The notes beneath the pieces are model-generated. The model did not search any database, was not told the origin of the DNA, and saw only the letters and a list, made by a program, of their open reading frames with translations. A stretch of DNA of 64,000 bases from JAJDUF01 sp965238265. Lineage in GTDB: Bacteria > Chloroflexota > UBA11872 > UBA12225 > JAJDUF01. Both the position numbers and the translations under genes were made by a program. The DNA lies in contig OZ250185.1 of assembly GCA_965238265.1 (NCBI GenBank), forward strand, positions 1-64,000, given 5' to 3'. Positions 34,240-42,345 of the stretch are shown here, piece after piece; positions within the stretch are counted from its first letter, which is position 1, and the number at the start of each line of letters is the position of its first letter.

Positions 34240-35616
34240 ATGTCCGACAATGGCGCCGACCTCACCGAACGGGACTACCTCGACGTTGCCGAAGCCGCCG
34301 TTGTGGCCGCGCGACAGGCCGGGGCAGAGGAGGCGGAGGCCGCGGTCGGAGCCGGCAACGACTTTTCGGCGACGGTCCGGCAGGGCAAAACGGAAAAACT
34401 GCTTGAATCCGGTTCCAAAGGGTTGTCTCTGCGGGTGTTCGTCGGTGGAAGGGCAGCCTCGGTCTCCACGAGCGACTTTGCCCCCGCCGCCATTCGCCGC
34501 GCAGCGAGCGACGCTGTGGACCTGGCAAAGATCAGCGATCCCGACGAGCACGGCGGCCTGCCGGAAGCCGGCTTTGGCCTGTCCGCCGATCCGGCCGCCC
34601 TGGAGACATACGATCCCGCGACCGCCAAGCTGACCCCGGAGCGCCTGATCGAATGGGCCGGGCGTGCCGAGCAGGCTGCGTTCGATACCCACGCTCGCGT
34701 GACGAACTCGGACGGCGGCACGGCGGGGCGCACCACGATGCGGGTGAGTCTGGCCAACAGCAGCGGCTTTGCCGCTTCCTATCGCCGCAGCTCCTGCGGC
34801 ATCGGGATTGAGGCCATCGCCGACGACGAGGACGGCAAGAAACGCAACGGCTGGTGGTGGACCAGTCACCGGAGCGCCAGCCAACTCGAGTCGCCGGAGG
34901 CCGTGGGGCGGCAGGCCGCCGAGCGCACGGTGCGGCAGTTGGGCGCCCGCCAAGCGCCGACCGGCGCCGTCCCGTTGGTCTGGGACGTGACCGTGGGGCC
35001 GGCGCTGCTGGGGATTTATGCTCGCGCCGCCGACGGACACGCGGCCTATCGGCGGTCAACCTTCCTGCTCGGGCGCGAGGGCGAGACCATCGGCTCGGCG
35101 AACGCGGTCATTGTGGATGACCCGACGCGCCCCGGGCTGCCCGCCAGCCGTCCCTTCGACGGCGAGGGCCTGCCCACGCAACGCAACGTACTCTTCGACG
35201 CCGGCCGGTTCACCGACTTTCTGCTGGACACGTACAGTGCCCGCAAGCTGGGCAAGACCAGCACCCACAGCGCCGGGCGCGGTGGCGCGTTGACGACCGT
35301 GACGACATCCAACTTCTACCTCGAACCGGGCACATATACCCCGGACGAGATCATCGCCTCGGTGGACCAGGGCCTCTTTCTCACCGACCTCATCGGGTTT
35401 GCCGAGAACATCACCACCGGCGATTTCTCGCGCGGCGCCGGCGGTATCTGGATCGAGGGTGGGCGGCTGACCTACCCGGTGAGCGAGATCAACATCTCCG
35501 GCCACCTCGCCGAGATGCTGTCCAACCTCGACATGGTGGCGAATGACCTCCGGTTCCGCAGTGGTACCGCCGCGCCGACCTTCCGTATCGACACGATGAT
35601 GGTCAGCGGCCAGTAG
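34240..35616 (+). CDS. tldE: TldE/PmbA-family subunit
   Basis: 458 aa. It has the TldE layout: N-terminal AVVAARQAGAEEAEAAVGAG and TVRQGKTEKLLESGSKGLSL, then LPTQRNVLFDAGRFTDFLLD and a C-terminal GAGGIWIEGGRLTYPVSEIN. The HExxxH zinc site of TldD is absent, as expected for this non-catalytic partner. It follows tldD in the same operon. In some genomes the pair matures modified peptides; no such precursor is apparent here. Confidence 0.94.
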   Translation: MSDNGADLTERDYLDVAEAAVVAARQAGAEEAEAAVGAGNDFSATVRQGKTEKLLESGSKGLSLRVFVGGRAASVSTSDFAPAAIRRAASDAVDLAKISDPDEHGGLPEAGFGLSADPAALETYDPATAKLTPERLIEWAGRAEQAAFDTHARVTNSDGGTAGRTTMRVSLANSSGFAASYRRSSCGIGIEAIADDEDGKKRNGWWWTSHRSASQLESPEAVGRQAAERTVRQLGARQAPTGAVPLVWDVTVGPALLGIYARAADGHAAYRRSTFLLGREGETIGSANAVIVDDPTRPGLPASRPFDGEGLPTQRNVLFDAGRFTDFLLDTYSARKLGKTSTHSAGRGGALTTVTTSNFYLEPGTYTPDEIIASVDQGLFLTDLIGFAENITTGDFSRGAGGIWIEGGRLTYPVSEINISGHLAEMLSNLDMVANDLRFRSGTAAPTFRIDTMMVSGQ

Positions 35617-35635
35617 GGCCACCCTAGGACCGTTC

Positions 35636-35663
35636 GTAGGGGCGCAGCATGTTGCGCCCCTAC
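35636..35663. repeat. Palindrome with GTAGGGGCGCA arms
   Basis: A perfect 11-bp inverted repeat with a six-base loop, 19 bp after the tldE stop. It could act as a transcription terminator for tldDE, but no T-run follows. Confidence 0.75.
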
Positions 35664-35707
35664 AGATGTATTACACATTCTATACTATCACACGCTCCGA
35701 ATTCCTC

Positions 35708-35736
35708 TTGATAGCCGGCATCCGTCGGTATATGAT
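35708..35736 (+). promoter_or_regulatory. Putative sigma-70-type promoter of the ABC exporter operon
   Basis: TTGATA (35708-35713) and TATGAT (35731-35736) are spaced by exactly 17 bp and lie 42 bp upstream of the ATPase start. Confidence 0.65.
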
Positions 35737-35777
35737 TTGACTGGCTGGCCACATGACCAAGCGAGGGGAGAACAATC

Positions 35778-36698
35778 ATGGCTGACGGGAGCAGCGCTGA
35801 AGCGGTCATTGAGGTAGACGGCCTCACCAAACTCTATGGGTCGGTGATCGGAGTTCAGGACCTCTCGTTTAACGTACAGCGCGGTGAGGTCTTTGGCTTC
35901 CTCGGCCCCAACGGCGCCGGGAAGACGACCACCATCAGGACACTGCTCGATGAGATCCGGCCGACCGAGGGCCGGGCCTCGATTCTGGGTCTCGATACCC
36001 ACGCCAAGGCAGTGGAGATACGCCGGCACCTCGGCTACATTCCCGGCGATCTGGCCCTCTACCCCAACCTGACCGGCCGCGACACCATCACCTTCTTTGC
36101 GAACTTGCGCGGCGGAGTGGATTGGTCATACGTGAACGAGCTTGCCGAGCGGCTCAACGCCGACCTCTCCAGGAAAGTGGGGAACCTCTCTACCGGCAAC
36201 CGTCAGAAAGTCGGAGTGATCCAGGCGTTTATGAACCGACCGGACGTGCTCATCATGGACGAGCCAAGCTCCGGTCTGGACCCTCTGGTCCAACGCGAGT
36301 TCCAGAACATGGTGCGCGAGGTCGCTGCCGACGGACGGACCGTTTTCCTCTCCAGCCATACGCTATCGGAGGTGCAGCGTGTGGCCGGACGAGTCGGGAT
36401 CATCCGCCAGGGTCGGCTCGTCACCGTCGAGTCCGTCGCCGATCTCCGGTCGAAGGCGATGCGGCAAGTCGAGCTGGAGCTTGACTCGCCGGCGGAGGCT
36501 GCGGTGTTCGCGGCCGTACCGGGCGCGCGCGACGTGACGGTCGAGCACAACCACGTGAGACTATCCTTTGATGGTGACATGGGCGCACTCCTGCAAGCTG
36601 CGAGTGAGCACCACACCATCGTTGACATCACCACCAACGAGGCCGACCTCGTAGAGATTTTCCTCACGTACTACCACGATGAGGAGGTGACGGACTGA
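35778..36698 (+). CDS. ABC transporter ATP-binding protein (ABC-2 exporter)
   Basis: 306 aa. Walker A GPNGAGKTTTIRTLL is near residue 43, the signature reads LSTGNRQKVGVIQAF, and Walker B is VLIMDEPSSGLDPL, followed by the H-loop SSHTLSEVQR. The ATG is preceded by GAGGGGAG. Its TGA overlaps the permease ATG (TGATG at 36696-36700), so the two are translationally coupled. This pairing fits drug or lipid/antibiotic export of the CcmA/YbhF type; substrate unknown. Confidence 0.94.
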   Translation: MADGSSAEAVIEVDGLTKLYGSVIGVQDLSFNVQRGEVFGFLGPNGAGKTTTIRTLLDEIRPTEGRASILGLDTHAKAVEIRRHLGYIPGDLALYPNLTGRDTITFFANLRGGVDWSYVNELAERLNADLSRKVGNLSTGNRQKVGVIQAFMNRPDVLIMDEPSSGLDPLVQREFQNMVREVAADGRTVFLSSHTLSEVQRVAGRVGIIRQGRLVTVESVADLRSKAMRQVELELDSPAEAAVFAAVPGARDVTVEHNHVRLSFDGDMGALLQAASEHHTIVDITTNEADLVEIFLTYYHDEEVTD

Positions 36699-38356
36699 TG
36701 TTAGCGACCGTCTTCACCAAGACCATCCGAGATCGCTGGCTGGGGTGGACCATCGCCGTCGTCAGCCTCATTTTGTTGATCTTGTACGGAATGGCGGTCT
36801 ACCGCCAGATTGATCTATCCATGTTCGCCTCGCTACCGGAGGCCTACGTCGCGCTGATCGGCATCCGTGAGGACGTTGACGCTGGTGGCCTGGCCGTCGG
36901 CGCAATCCACGGCCTCTACGGCGCCATCACACTGGCGGCGATGGCCCTGGCGATGGGCGCTGCCTCTGTCGCTGGCGAGGAGCGCGACGGGACCATGGGC
37001 ATCCTGCTCGGCAATCCCAAGGGCCGGACCCACGTGCTCCTTTCCAAAGCTGCGGCGATGGTGCTGCTCGCGGCGTTGAGCGTGCTCATCTTGTGGGGCG
37101 CGGTGTATGCCATCGCGGCCATGCTGGGCGTTGAGATCGGGGGTCTGGACGTGGGGGCGCTCTCCCTCCACATGTTCTGTAACGTCCTCTTCTACGGCTT
37201 TCTGGCGATGGCCATCAGCGCCTGGACCGGCAACCGGGGAGCGGCAGCCGGCGTGACAACCGCGGTGATCGTCCTCTCTTTCTTTGCCGTCGGCCTGCTG
37301 CCGCTTATCGAGGACCTGAAGGAACTGGTCAAAGCTTTCCCGTGGTACTACTTCGACGGCAGCAAGCCGGTCTACAACGGCGTCAACTGGGGCCATCTTG
37401 GCGTGCTGCTGGCCGGCGCTGCGGTTTTTGGCGCCATCGCCGTGATCGGCGTCAATCGCCGCGACCTGAAGGGGCAGTCCGTCGGTGTAACGCTGATAGA
37501 TCGGCTGCGCGGCAACCCGCTGACCAGGAAGGTCGTCGGACAGCTCGCCGGTTCGGCTCGGGTCTCCTCGATCTGGCTCAAGGCGGCCTCGGAGTATCAG
37601 GGATTGCTGCTGGTCACGGCGGCGGTGATGTTCTTGATGATGGGCCTGATGATGGGTCCCTTCTACAAAGCCATCCCTGAGGCGAGCCTGAAGGCTTTCG
37701 AGGGCTTGCCGGAAGCCCTGATCGCGTTGGCCGGCGGTGGGAACATCAGTACCCCGGAGGGCTGGTACCAGATCGAGACGTTCGGCCTGATGGCGCCGAT
37801 CTCGGTCATGGTGGTCACCATTGCCATCGGAGCCGGCGCGTTGGCCGGCGAAGAATCGCGCCGGACGATGGGGCTGCTGCTCGCCAACCCGGTCCGGCGC
37901 TCGCGGATTGTGCTCGAAAAGAGCTGGACGATGACGATCTACGCCTTTGCCGTGGGATTCGCAACCTTCGCCGGAGTCGCGCTCGGCTCCCTGCTCGCGG
38001 ACCTCGGCATGGACATCGGCAACATCGCCGCAACCTGCATGCTGCAAACTTTGCTCGGTCTGGCCTTCGGCGGGCTGGCGCTGATCCTGAGCGCCGGCAC
38101 GGGGCGAACGAGAATCGCCGTCTTCGCGACGATTGGCGCCGCGCTCGTGTTCCACCTGCTCAATGGGTTCGCAGCGCTCAACGAGAGCATGGCGGACGTG
38201 GTCCAGTGGCTGCCTTTCTACTACTACCTGGGCAACGATCCGTTGAACAACGGCATGGATTGGAGCCACGCGGCGATTCTCGCCGGACTGGCAGTGATCC
38301 TGATTGCGCTTTCGGTCGTGCTGTTCGAGCGACGGGACATCCGGCAGACGGGCTAA
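36698..38356 (+). CDS. ABC-2 type permease with two homologous halves
   Basis: 552 aa with about twelve hydrophobic segments in two six-helix halves. The halves repeat recognisable phrases: AGEERDGTMGILLGNPKGRT versus AGEESRRTMGLLLANPVRRS, and FPWYYFDGSKPVYNGVNWGH versus LPFYYYLGNDPLNNGMDWSH. The protein is therefore a fused duplication able to work with the single ATPase encoded upstream. Related to TetR-linked multidrug exporters of actinobacteria by layout. Confidence 0.9.
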   Translation: MLATVFTKTIRDRWLGWTIAVVSLILLILYGMAVYRQIDLSMFASLPEAYVALIGIREDVDAGGLAVGAIHGLYGAITLAAMALAMGAASVAGEERDGTMGILLGNPKGRTHVLLSKAAAMVLLAALSVLILWGAVYAIAAMLGVEIGGLDVGALSLHMFCNVLFYGFLAMAISAWTGNRGAAAGVTTAVIVLSFFAVGLLPLIEDLKELVKAFPWYYFDGSKPVYNGVNWGHLGVLLAGAAVFGAIAVIGVNRRDLKGQSVGVTLIDRLRGNPLTRKVVGQLAGSARVSSIWLKAASEYQGLLLVTAAVMFLMMGLMMGPFYKAIPEASLKAFEGLPEALIALAGGGNISTPEGWYQIETFGLMAPISVMVVTIAIGAGALAGEESRRTMGLLLANPVRRSRIVLEKSWTMTIYAFAVGFATFAGVALGSLLADLGMDIGNIAATCMLQTLLGLAFGGLALILSAGTGRTRIAVFATIGAALVFHLLNGFAALNESMADVVQWLPFYYYLGNDPLNNGMDWSHAAILAGLAVILIALSVVLFERRDIRQTG

Positions 38357-38405
38357 GGCACGTCCGCATCGTACCGAACTGCCGGGGTGAGGCGCGGAAT
38401 TCGGG

Positions 38406-39462
38406 CTAACGCTCCCAGTCCAAGACCACACCCAGCCACTCGGCCGGTCCTTGCGCTAGCCGCGCAAAGGCAGCCGGTGCCTCCGCAGCCGGTACAACGT
38501 CGGTGATGAGGTTGTCCACCTTCAGGCGACCGGCAGCGATCAACTCAAGGATGCCCAGGCGGTTGCGCGATTGCGTCCACGGGAACGTGTGGTGTGGCAG
38601 TAGGGGGGCGCTGGGCTGAAAGGCCCCGATGATGGTCAGCTCCTTGCGCTGGAGTTCATCGAACAGGGAGATTTCGACCGTGCCGGGGAGACTGCCCACA
38701 ATCACGATGCGGCCGCCGACACCGGCTATCCGCAGCAAGGTGGGGAAGGTGCGCGGGGTGTTCGTGCATTCGCAGCCTACATCCACGCCGCGCCCGGCGG
38801 TGATCCGCTGCACTGCCGCGATGACATCTTCCGTCGCCGCGTTGACCACTGCATCGGCACCATTCGCACGAGCAGTAGCCAGCCGCGTTGCCACCAGGTC
38901 AATGCCGATAGCTGGTCGCCCGCCGGCGAGCTGCGCGAGCTGCAGGGTCAACTGTCCGACGACGCCCTGGCCCATCACGGTGACCGCCTCATCAAGAGCG
39001 ATGGCGGCCTTGCGGACACCGTGCAGCGCCACGCTGCCGAGCACAGCGAAAGGTGGCCTGCTCATCAGTCAGGCCAGCGGGGACAACTTGCAGGTACTCC
39101 GGGGCGCGATGCCCGGTCTTGCCGGCCGGTTGCTCGCTCAAGTCAACGAGTGCATGGCTGGCATGGCCCTTCTGGGTCGCTACCCGGTCGCCGGGCCGTA
39201 CCGCAGTGACCGCTGCACCGACCTGCTCGACGACGCCGACGAACGAGTAGCCGGGGCGCACCGGAAAGCGGTGCGGGCCGCTCGGGGCGAGACCCTGAAA
39301 GCCTTTGACCTCGGTGCCGGCGCTGACCAAGGTGCGCGTCGCGCGGACCAGCACCTGGTGCGGCGCCGGCGCCGGTACGTCAAAACGCTCGATCTCCCCC
39401 CGGCCGGGGCCAGTGAATACCAGCCGGCGTGCCCCGCGCACCCCGCTTGACCGAGCACTCAT
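38406..39462 (-). pseudogene. Zinc-type (MDR) alcohol dehydrogenase, single-base frameshift
   Basis: The N-terminal GroES-like half runs from ATG 39462 (RRLVFTGPGRGEIERFDVPA, GTEVKGFQGLAPSGPHRFPV, GYSFVGVVEQVGAAV) to VPAGLTDEQATF. There the frame breaks at the TTT run (39049-39051). Reading one base over continues AVLGSVALHGVRKAAIALDE, VTVMGQGVVGQLTLQLA and the NAD(P)-binding half to TAA-region 38406. Removing one T would restore a normal 350-residue dehydrogenase. The start overlaps the AOR stop by four bases (ATGA). It is either newly inactivated or a homopolymer sequencing error. Confidence 0.85.
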
Positions 39463-41285
39463 ACACCCAGCTCCCGGCGTTGGTGAGCGGGTACGCGCCC
39501 GGCCGCCGTCCAGCCCCGCGCAGCGTAGTAGCCGGCGATCATCGCATCTAGCTCCGCTTGGGTGAGCGCGGTGCCGCTGGCGGGGCCGTCCCGCAGTGGC
39601 TCGACCAGCAGGCGCGGCGGCAACGTGTCGTCCGCGCGGCTCCACCCCTCGCGCTCGTTGTAGACCTTCTTCAGCGTGCTAATGTGTGCGCCAACCTGCC
39701 GTACCTCGGCAGCGTCCACGTCCCAGCCGGTCACGAGCCGCCAGAACTGCGCGGCGTCGTCCTCGAAGTTGTCGAGGCACTTGCGGATGAACTTGCAGAG
39801 GATCAGTGAGTCCATGACCGCTTCTCGGTCCTCGGCGTCTGCTGCAAGCTGCCCTCGTGAGGCGTCGGCCGCGAGGCGATCTACTTGCGTGGAAAAGTCG
39901 GCTTCATAGGTGGGCACCCGGTTGTGGCAGGCGCCGCGCGACCCAATCGCTAGACCCAGAGCCATCGTCTTCAGGCTGCGTGGCTCGTAGCCGGGTAGCT
40001 CCAGCCCCTTCACGTGCATGGCCCAGGCCGCCGAGCCGTGACCCAAGTGGGCAGCAGCACGGCGCGATCCTTCCGCGAGGAGGTGCCCAAATCCTTCGCG
40101 TCCGCCGATGCGTTCGACCAGCATGGCAGCCGCTTTCTTGTTCCCAAAGTGCAGGTCCAGGCCGTCGAGAGCGCCGCGATCCAGCACACCTCGTTCGGCC
40201 CCCTCCATCGCCCACGCAATCGTGCCGCCGGTTGAGATAGTGTCCATGCCCAGCTCATCGCAGCGTGCCGCGAGGTGGAGCACGAAGTCCGGATCGTCAA
40301 TACCGAGCAGCGGCCCCAAGGCAAAGAGCGTCTCATATTCCAGGCGACGGTGCCCATTCGAGGTGCGAAAGAGCTGCTCGCACCCGATGGTGCAGTTCGC
40401 ACAGGCCGTGCGGCGCACGTGACGGTCGGTGTGCAGGCGCTCCCCGCTCAAGCGCTCGGCGCCCTCGAACGTGGCCTGCTGAAAGTTGCGCGTAGGCAAC
40501 GTCCCTAGCCGGTCGAAGGTCAGCAGATTGGCGACGGTGCCCAACTCGCGGTACTTTGCCGTATCCGGCCCCAAGCTGCGTTCCCGCAGCCGCCCCGCCG
40601 TCGTCGCTAGCTCCTCCGGGTGGGCAACGGGCACCGACCAACCGCCGCACAACGCCAACGCCTTGAGGCGCTTGCTGCCCATGACCGCTCCGGTCCCGGT
40701 GCGCCCGGCGTGGCGCCCGTCGTTGCTAATCGTGGCGTAGCGCACCAGCGACTCGCCGGCCGGACCAATCGAAGCGACCCGCCAGCGTCGGCCAAGCTGC
40801 GCCCGCACGGCCGTGGCGGTAGCGTCGGTGTCACGTCCCAGGAGATCGGCCGCGTCGAGAAACCGGACGGTCGGCTGCGCCTCCTGCGGTCCGAGCCACG
40901 AGATCGCTACCGTTGACCAGCGTGCTGCGGCGCCTAGCAACACCACGGCATCGCAGCCGCAGCGCTTCAGCTCCAGCGCCAGGTGGCTCGACGAGAGCGA
41001 GTCGCCGATGAAGCCGGTCAGCGGTGATCGGGCCGCGACGGTGAACTTACTCGTGGTAGTCAGCGGCGTACCGACGAGGGGACTGCCGACGAACAACAGG
41101 GCGTTGTCCGGGCCGAGAGGGGCGGCCTGCGGCGGCGTCAGGTCGTAGAGCAGCCGCGTAGCCAGTCCGGTCCCGCCCAGCACGGACCGCAGCATCTCGG
41201 CCGGCAACGGCTCCACCCGCCACGCCTGCCGCGTCAGGTCTACGACAAGCATCCGGCCGTGGTAGCCGCAAAGACGGTCACTCAT
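39459..41285 (-). CDS. aor: Aldehyde:ferredoxin oxidoreductase family (tungsten/molybdenum) enzyme
   Basis: 608 aa from ATG 41285, which overlaps the upstream MoaD-like stop as ATGA. The AOR N-terminal domain shows LPAEMLRSVLGGTGLATRLL and KFTVAARSPLTGFIGDSLSS. The 4Fe-4S cysteines are CANCTIGC (about residues 295-302) and a later LCKFIRKC (about 496-503). The family carries a bis-pterin tungsten cofactor and oxidises aldehydes to acids, passing electrons to ferredoxin. The next gene is an alcohol-dehydrogenase-like (broken) gene, a context consistent with aldehyde handling. Cytosolic; the exact substrate is unknown. Confidence 0.93.
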   Translation of the reverse strand: MSDRLCGYHGRMLVVDLTRQAWRVEPLPAEMLRSVLGGTGLATRLLYDLTPPQAAPLGPDNALLFVGSPLVGTPLTTTSKFTVAARSPLTGFIGDSLSSSHLALELKRCGCDAVVLLGAAARWSTVAISWLGPQEAQPTVRFLDAADLLGRDTDATATAVRAQLGRRWRVASIGPAGESLVRYATISNDGRHAGRTGTGAVMGSKRLKALALCGGWSVPVAHPEELATTAGRLRERSLGPDTAKYRELGTVANLLTFDRLGTLPTRNFQQATFEGAERLSGERLHTDRHVRRTACANCTIGCEQLFRTSNGHRRLEYETLFALGPLLGIDDPDFVLHLAARCDELGMDTISTGGTIAWAMEGAERGVLDRGALDGLDLHFGNKKAAAMLVERIGGREGFGHLLAEGSRRAAAHLGHGSAAWAMHVKGLELPGYEPRSLKTMALGLAIGSRGACHNRVPTYEADFSTQVDRLAADASRGQLAADAEDREAVMDSLILCKFIRKCLDNFEDDAAQFWRLVTGWDVDAAEVRQVGAHISTLKKVYNEREGWSRADDTLPPRLLVEPLRDGPASGTALTQAELDAMIAGYYAARGWTAAGRVPAHQRRELGV

Positions 41286-41632
41286 GCCACAGTTTTTCTC
41301 GTCACCGGCCAACTGCCCCCGGCCGCGCTGGAAATCAGCAGGAGGTGGTCGCCATCCGCCAGCGGCGCGTCTGCCCGATCAATGAACTCGCGACCATTGC
41401 GGTTGAGCAGGTAGCCGGTACAGAGCGAGTGACCATCCGGCGTGAGGACCGGCCCCACCAGCGCCGGGCACGCCGCAGCGAGCGCAGCCAGCGCGTCCGC
41501 GACGGTCGCGGCGCTCGCCGCACCACTTCCCCCATTGTCACCGCGCCGCTCGCCCAGCCGCACCTCGACCGCGCGCCGCGCCGCCCGCAGCCGCGCAATC
41601 CCAAACAGCTCGACTGTGCAGCGCATCGTCAT
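41282..41632 (-). CDS. MoaD/ThiS-type sulfur-carrier protein linked to AOR
   Basis: About 116 aa from ATG 41632 (MTMRCTVELFGIARLRAARR). The beta-grasp pattern is visible with LADGDHLLLISSAAGG at the end. MoaD-like proteins donate sulfur for pterin-dithiolene cofactor synthesis, and a copy next to an AOR gene is a known arrangement. Here the Gly-Gly is not terminal: ten residues (SWPVTRKTVA) follow, so activation would need proteolytic trimming or the stop has been lost. The gene overlaps AOR by four bases. Confidence 0.8.
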   Translation of the reverse strand: MTMRCTVELFGIARLRAARRAVEVRLGERRGDNGGSGAASAATVADALAALAAACPALVGPVLTPDGHSLCTGYLLNRNGREFIDRADAPLADGDHLLLISSAAGGSWPVTRKTVA

Positions 41633-41739
41633 CGTGACAACTCTTATACCATTTGATGATAACGAGACCTGAAAGTAGCTAGCGATGTTCCAACGGTTCA
41701 TCCATGCTGGGGGCACCACGCAGGAGTGGAGGACAGCAG

Positions 41740-41975
41740 ATGCTTGGTCGGCCGCTGAAAATCGATTGGCACCCGGCGGATACACCGGCGGCGCTGCAGA
41801 CAGTCTACCAGGCCGAAGGCGACAACGGTCTGCGGACTCGGCTGCCGGTAGTGGCCTGCCAGGCCGAGGCCGAAGCGCTGCCTTTCGCAGCCGGGAGCTG
41901 TGATCGCGTGATGGCTAACCACATGCTCTACCACGTGCCCCATCAGGAGCAGGCGCTACGCGAGCTGCGCCACGG
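41740..41975 (+). pseudogene. Mosaic scar: IS630-type transposase start joined to methyltransferase fragment
   Basis: ATG 41740 follows GGAGG. The first about 35 codons (MLGRPLKIDWHPADTPAALQ, then AEGDNGLRTRL) resemble the N-terminus of IS630-family transposases. The frame then becomes a class I methyltransferase segment (AEAEALPFAAGSCDRVMANH, MLYHVPHQEQALRELR) that lacks motif I and the C-terminal half. It ends at about 41975, where base composition drops. It is not a functional gene as it stands. Confidence 0.6.
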
Positions 41976-42345
41976 CAAGCCACCCCACCAGTGTTTGGAT
42001 TTTGGAGACATAAAAGGGATCGCGAAGCAGAACACCATATTCGTGATTGCTTGTCAATCCGCCGCGAGTCAAATTAGCCGAGGTCACGATAGCCAGGCCT
42101 TTGTCAAATACATAGACTTTGGCATGCAAACCGGGTAAATAGGTGATCGCCAAACCGGGAAGGGATTTCGCCAGATGTAAGAGAGCAGCTATATCGAGCG
42201 ATCCGCTTACCAAACTATCAATAGCGAGATTCGTTACAATAGAAACGTGCATATCTCCTCGGTTTCTCTTACTGCTAATGATCTTTCCTATTCTCTCCAG
42301 AGGTTCCTTTCCGATAAATGGAGACATCATCGTCAGGGAGACCAC
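41956..42345 (-). CDS. Small phospholipase D-like (HKD) protein, possibly truncated
   Basis: 129 aa. The HxKxxxxD motif is present in LHAKVYVFDKGLAIVTSANL, followed by TRGGLTSNHEYGVLLRD, as in PLD-like nucleases. Only one HKD copy exists, so activity would need dimerisation. GTG 42345 directly follows the TGA of the glycosyltransferase gene in the same frame. The start VSLTMMSPFIGKEPLERI looks like an internal part of a longer protein. The segment is noticeably more AT-rich than its surroundings, suggesting a transferred fragment of a defence or restriction-type gene. Confidence 0.65.
   Translation of the reverse strand: MVSLTMMSPFIGKEPLERIGKIISSKRNRGDMHVSIVTNLAIDSLVSGSLDIAALLHLAKSLPGLAITYLPGLHAKVYVFDKGLAIVTSANLTRGGLTSNHEYGVLLRDPFYVSKIQTLVGWLAVAQLA

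Noticed and set aside
35636..35663. Rho-independent terminator after tldE
   Set aside because: The stem is strong but no T-run follows; kept as a repeat with possible termination role only.
36737..37080. Plus-strand frames inside the permease region as small genes
   Set aside because: They are alternative frames of the permease without ribosome sites or motifs.
36833..38431. 532-codon open frame on the minus strand
   Set aside because: Antisense to the ABC-2 permease; composition is rich in Arg, Gln, His and Asp with no domain, as expected of a shadow frame.
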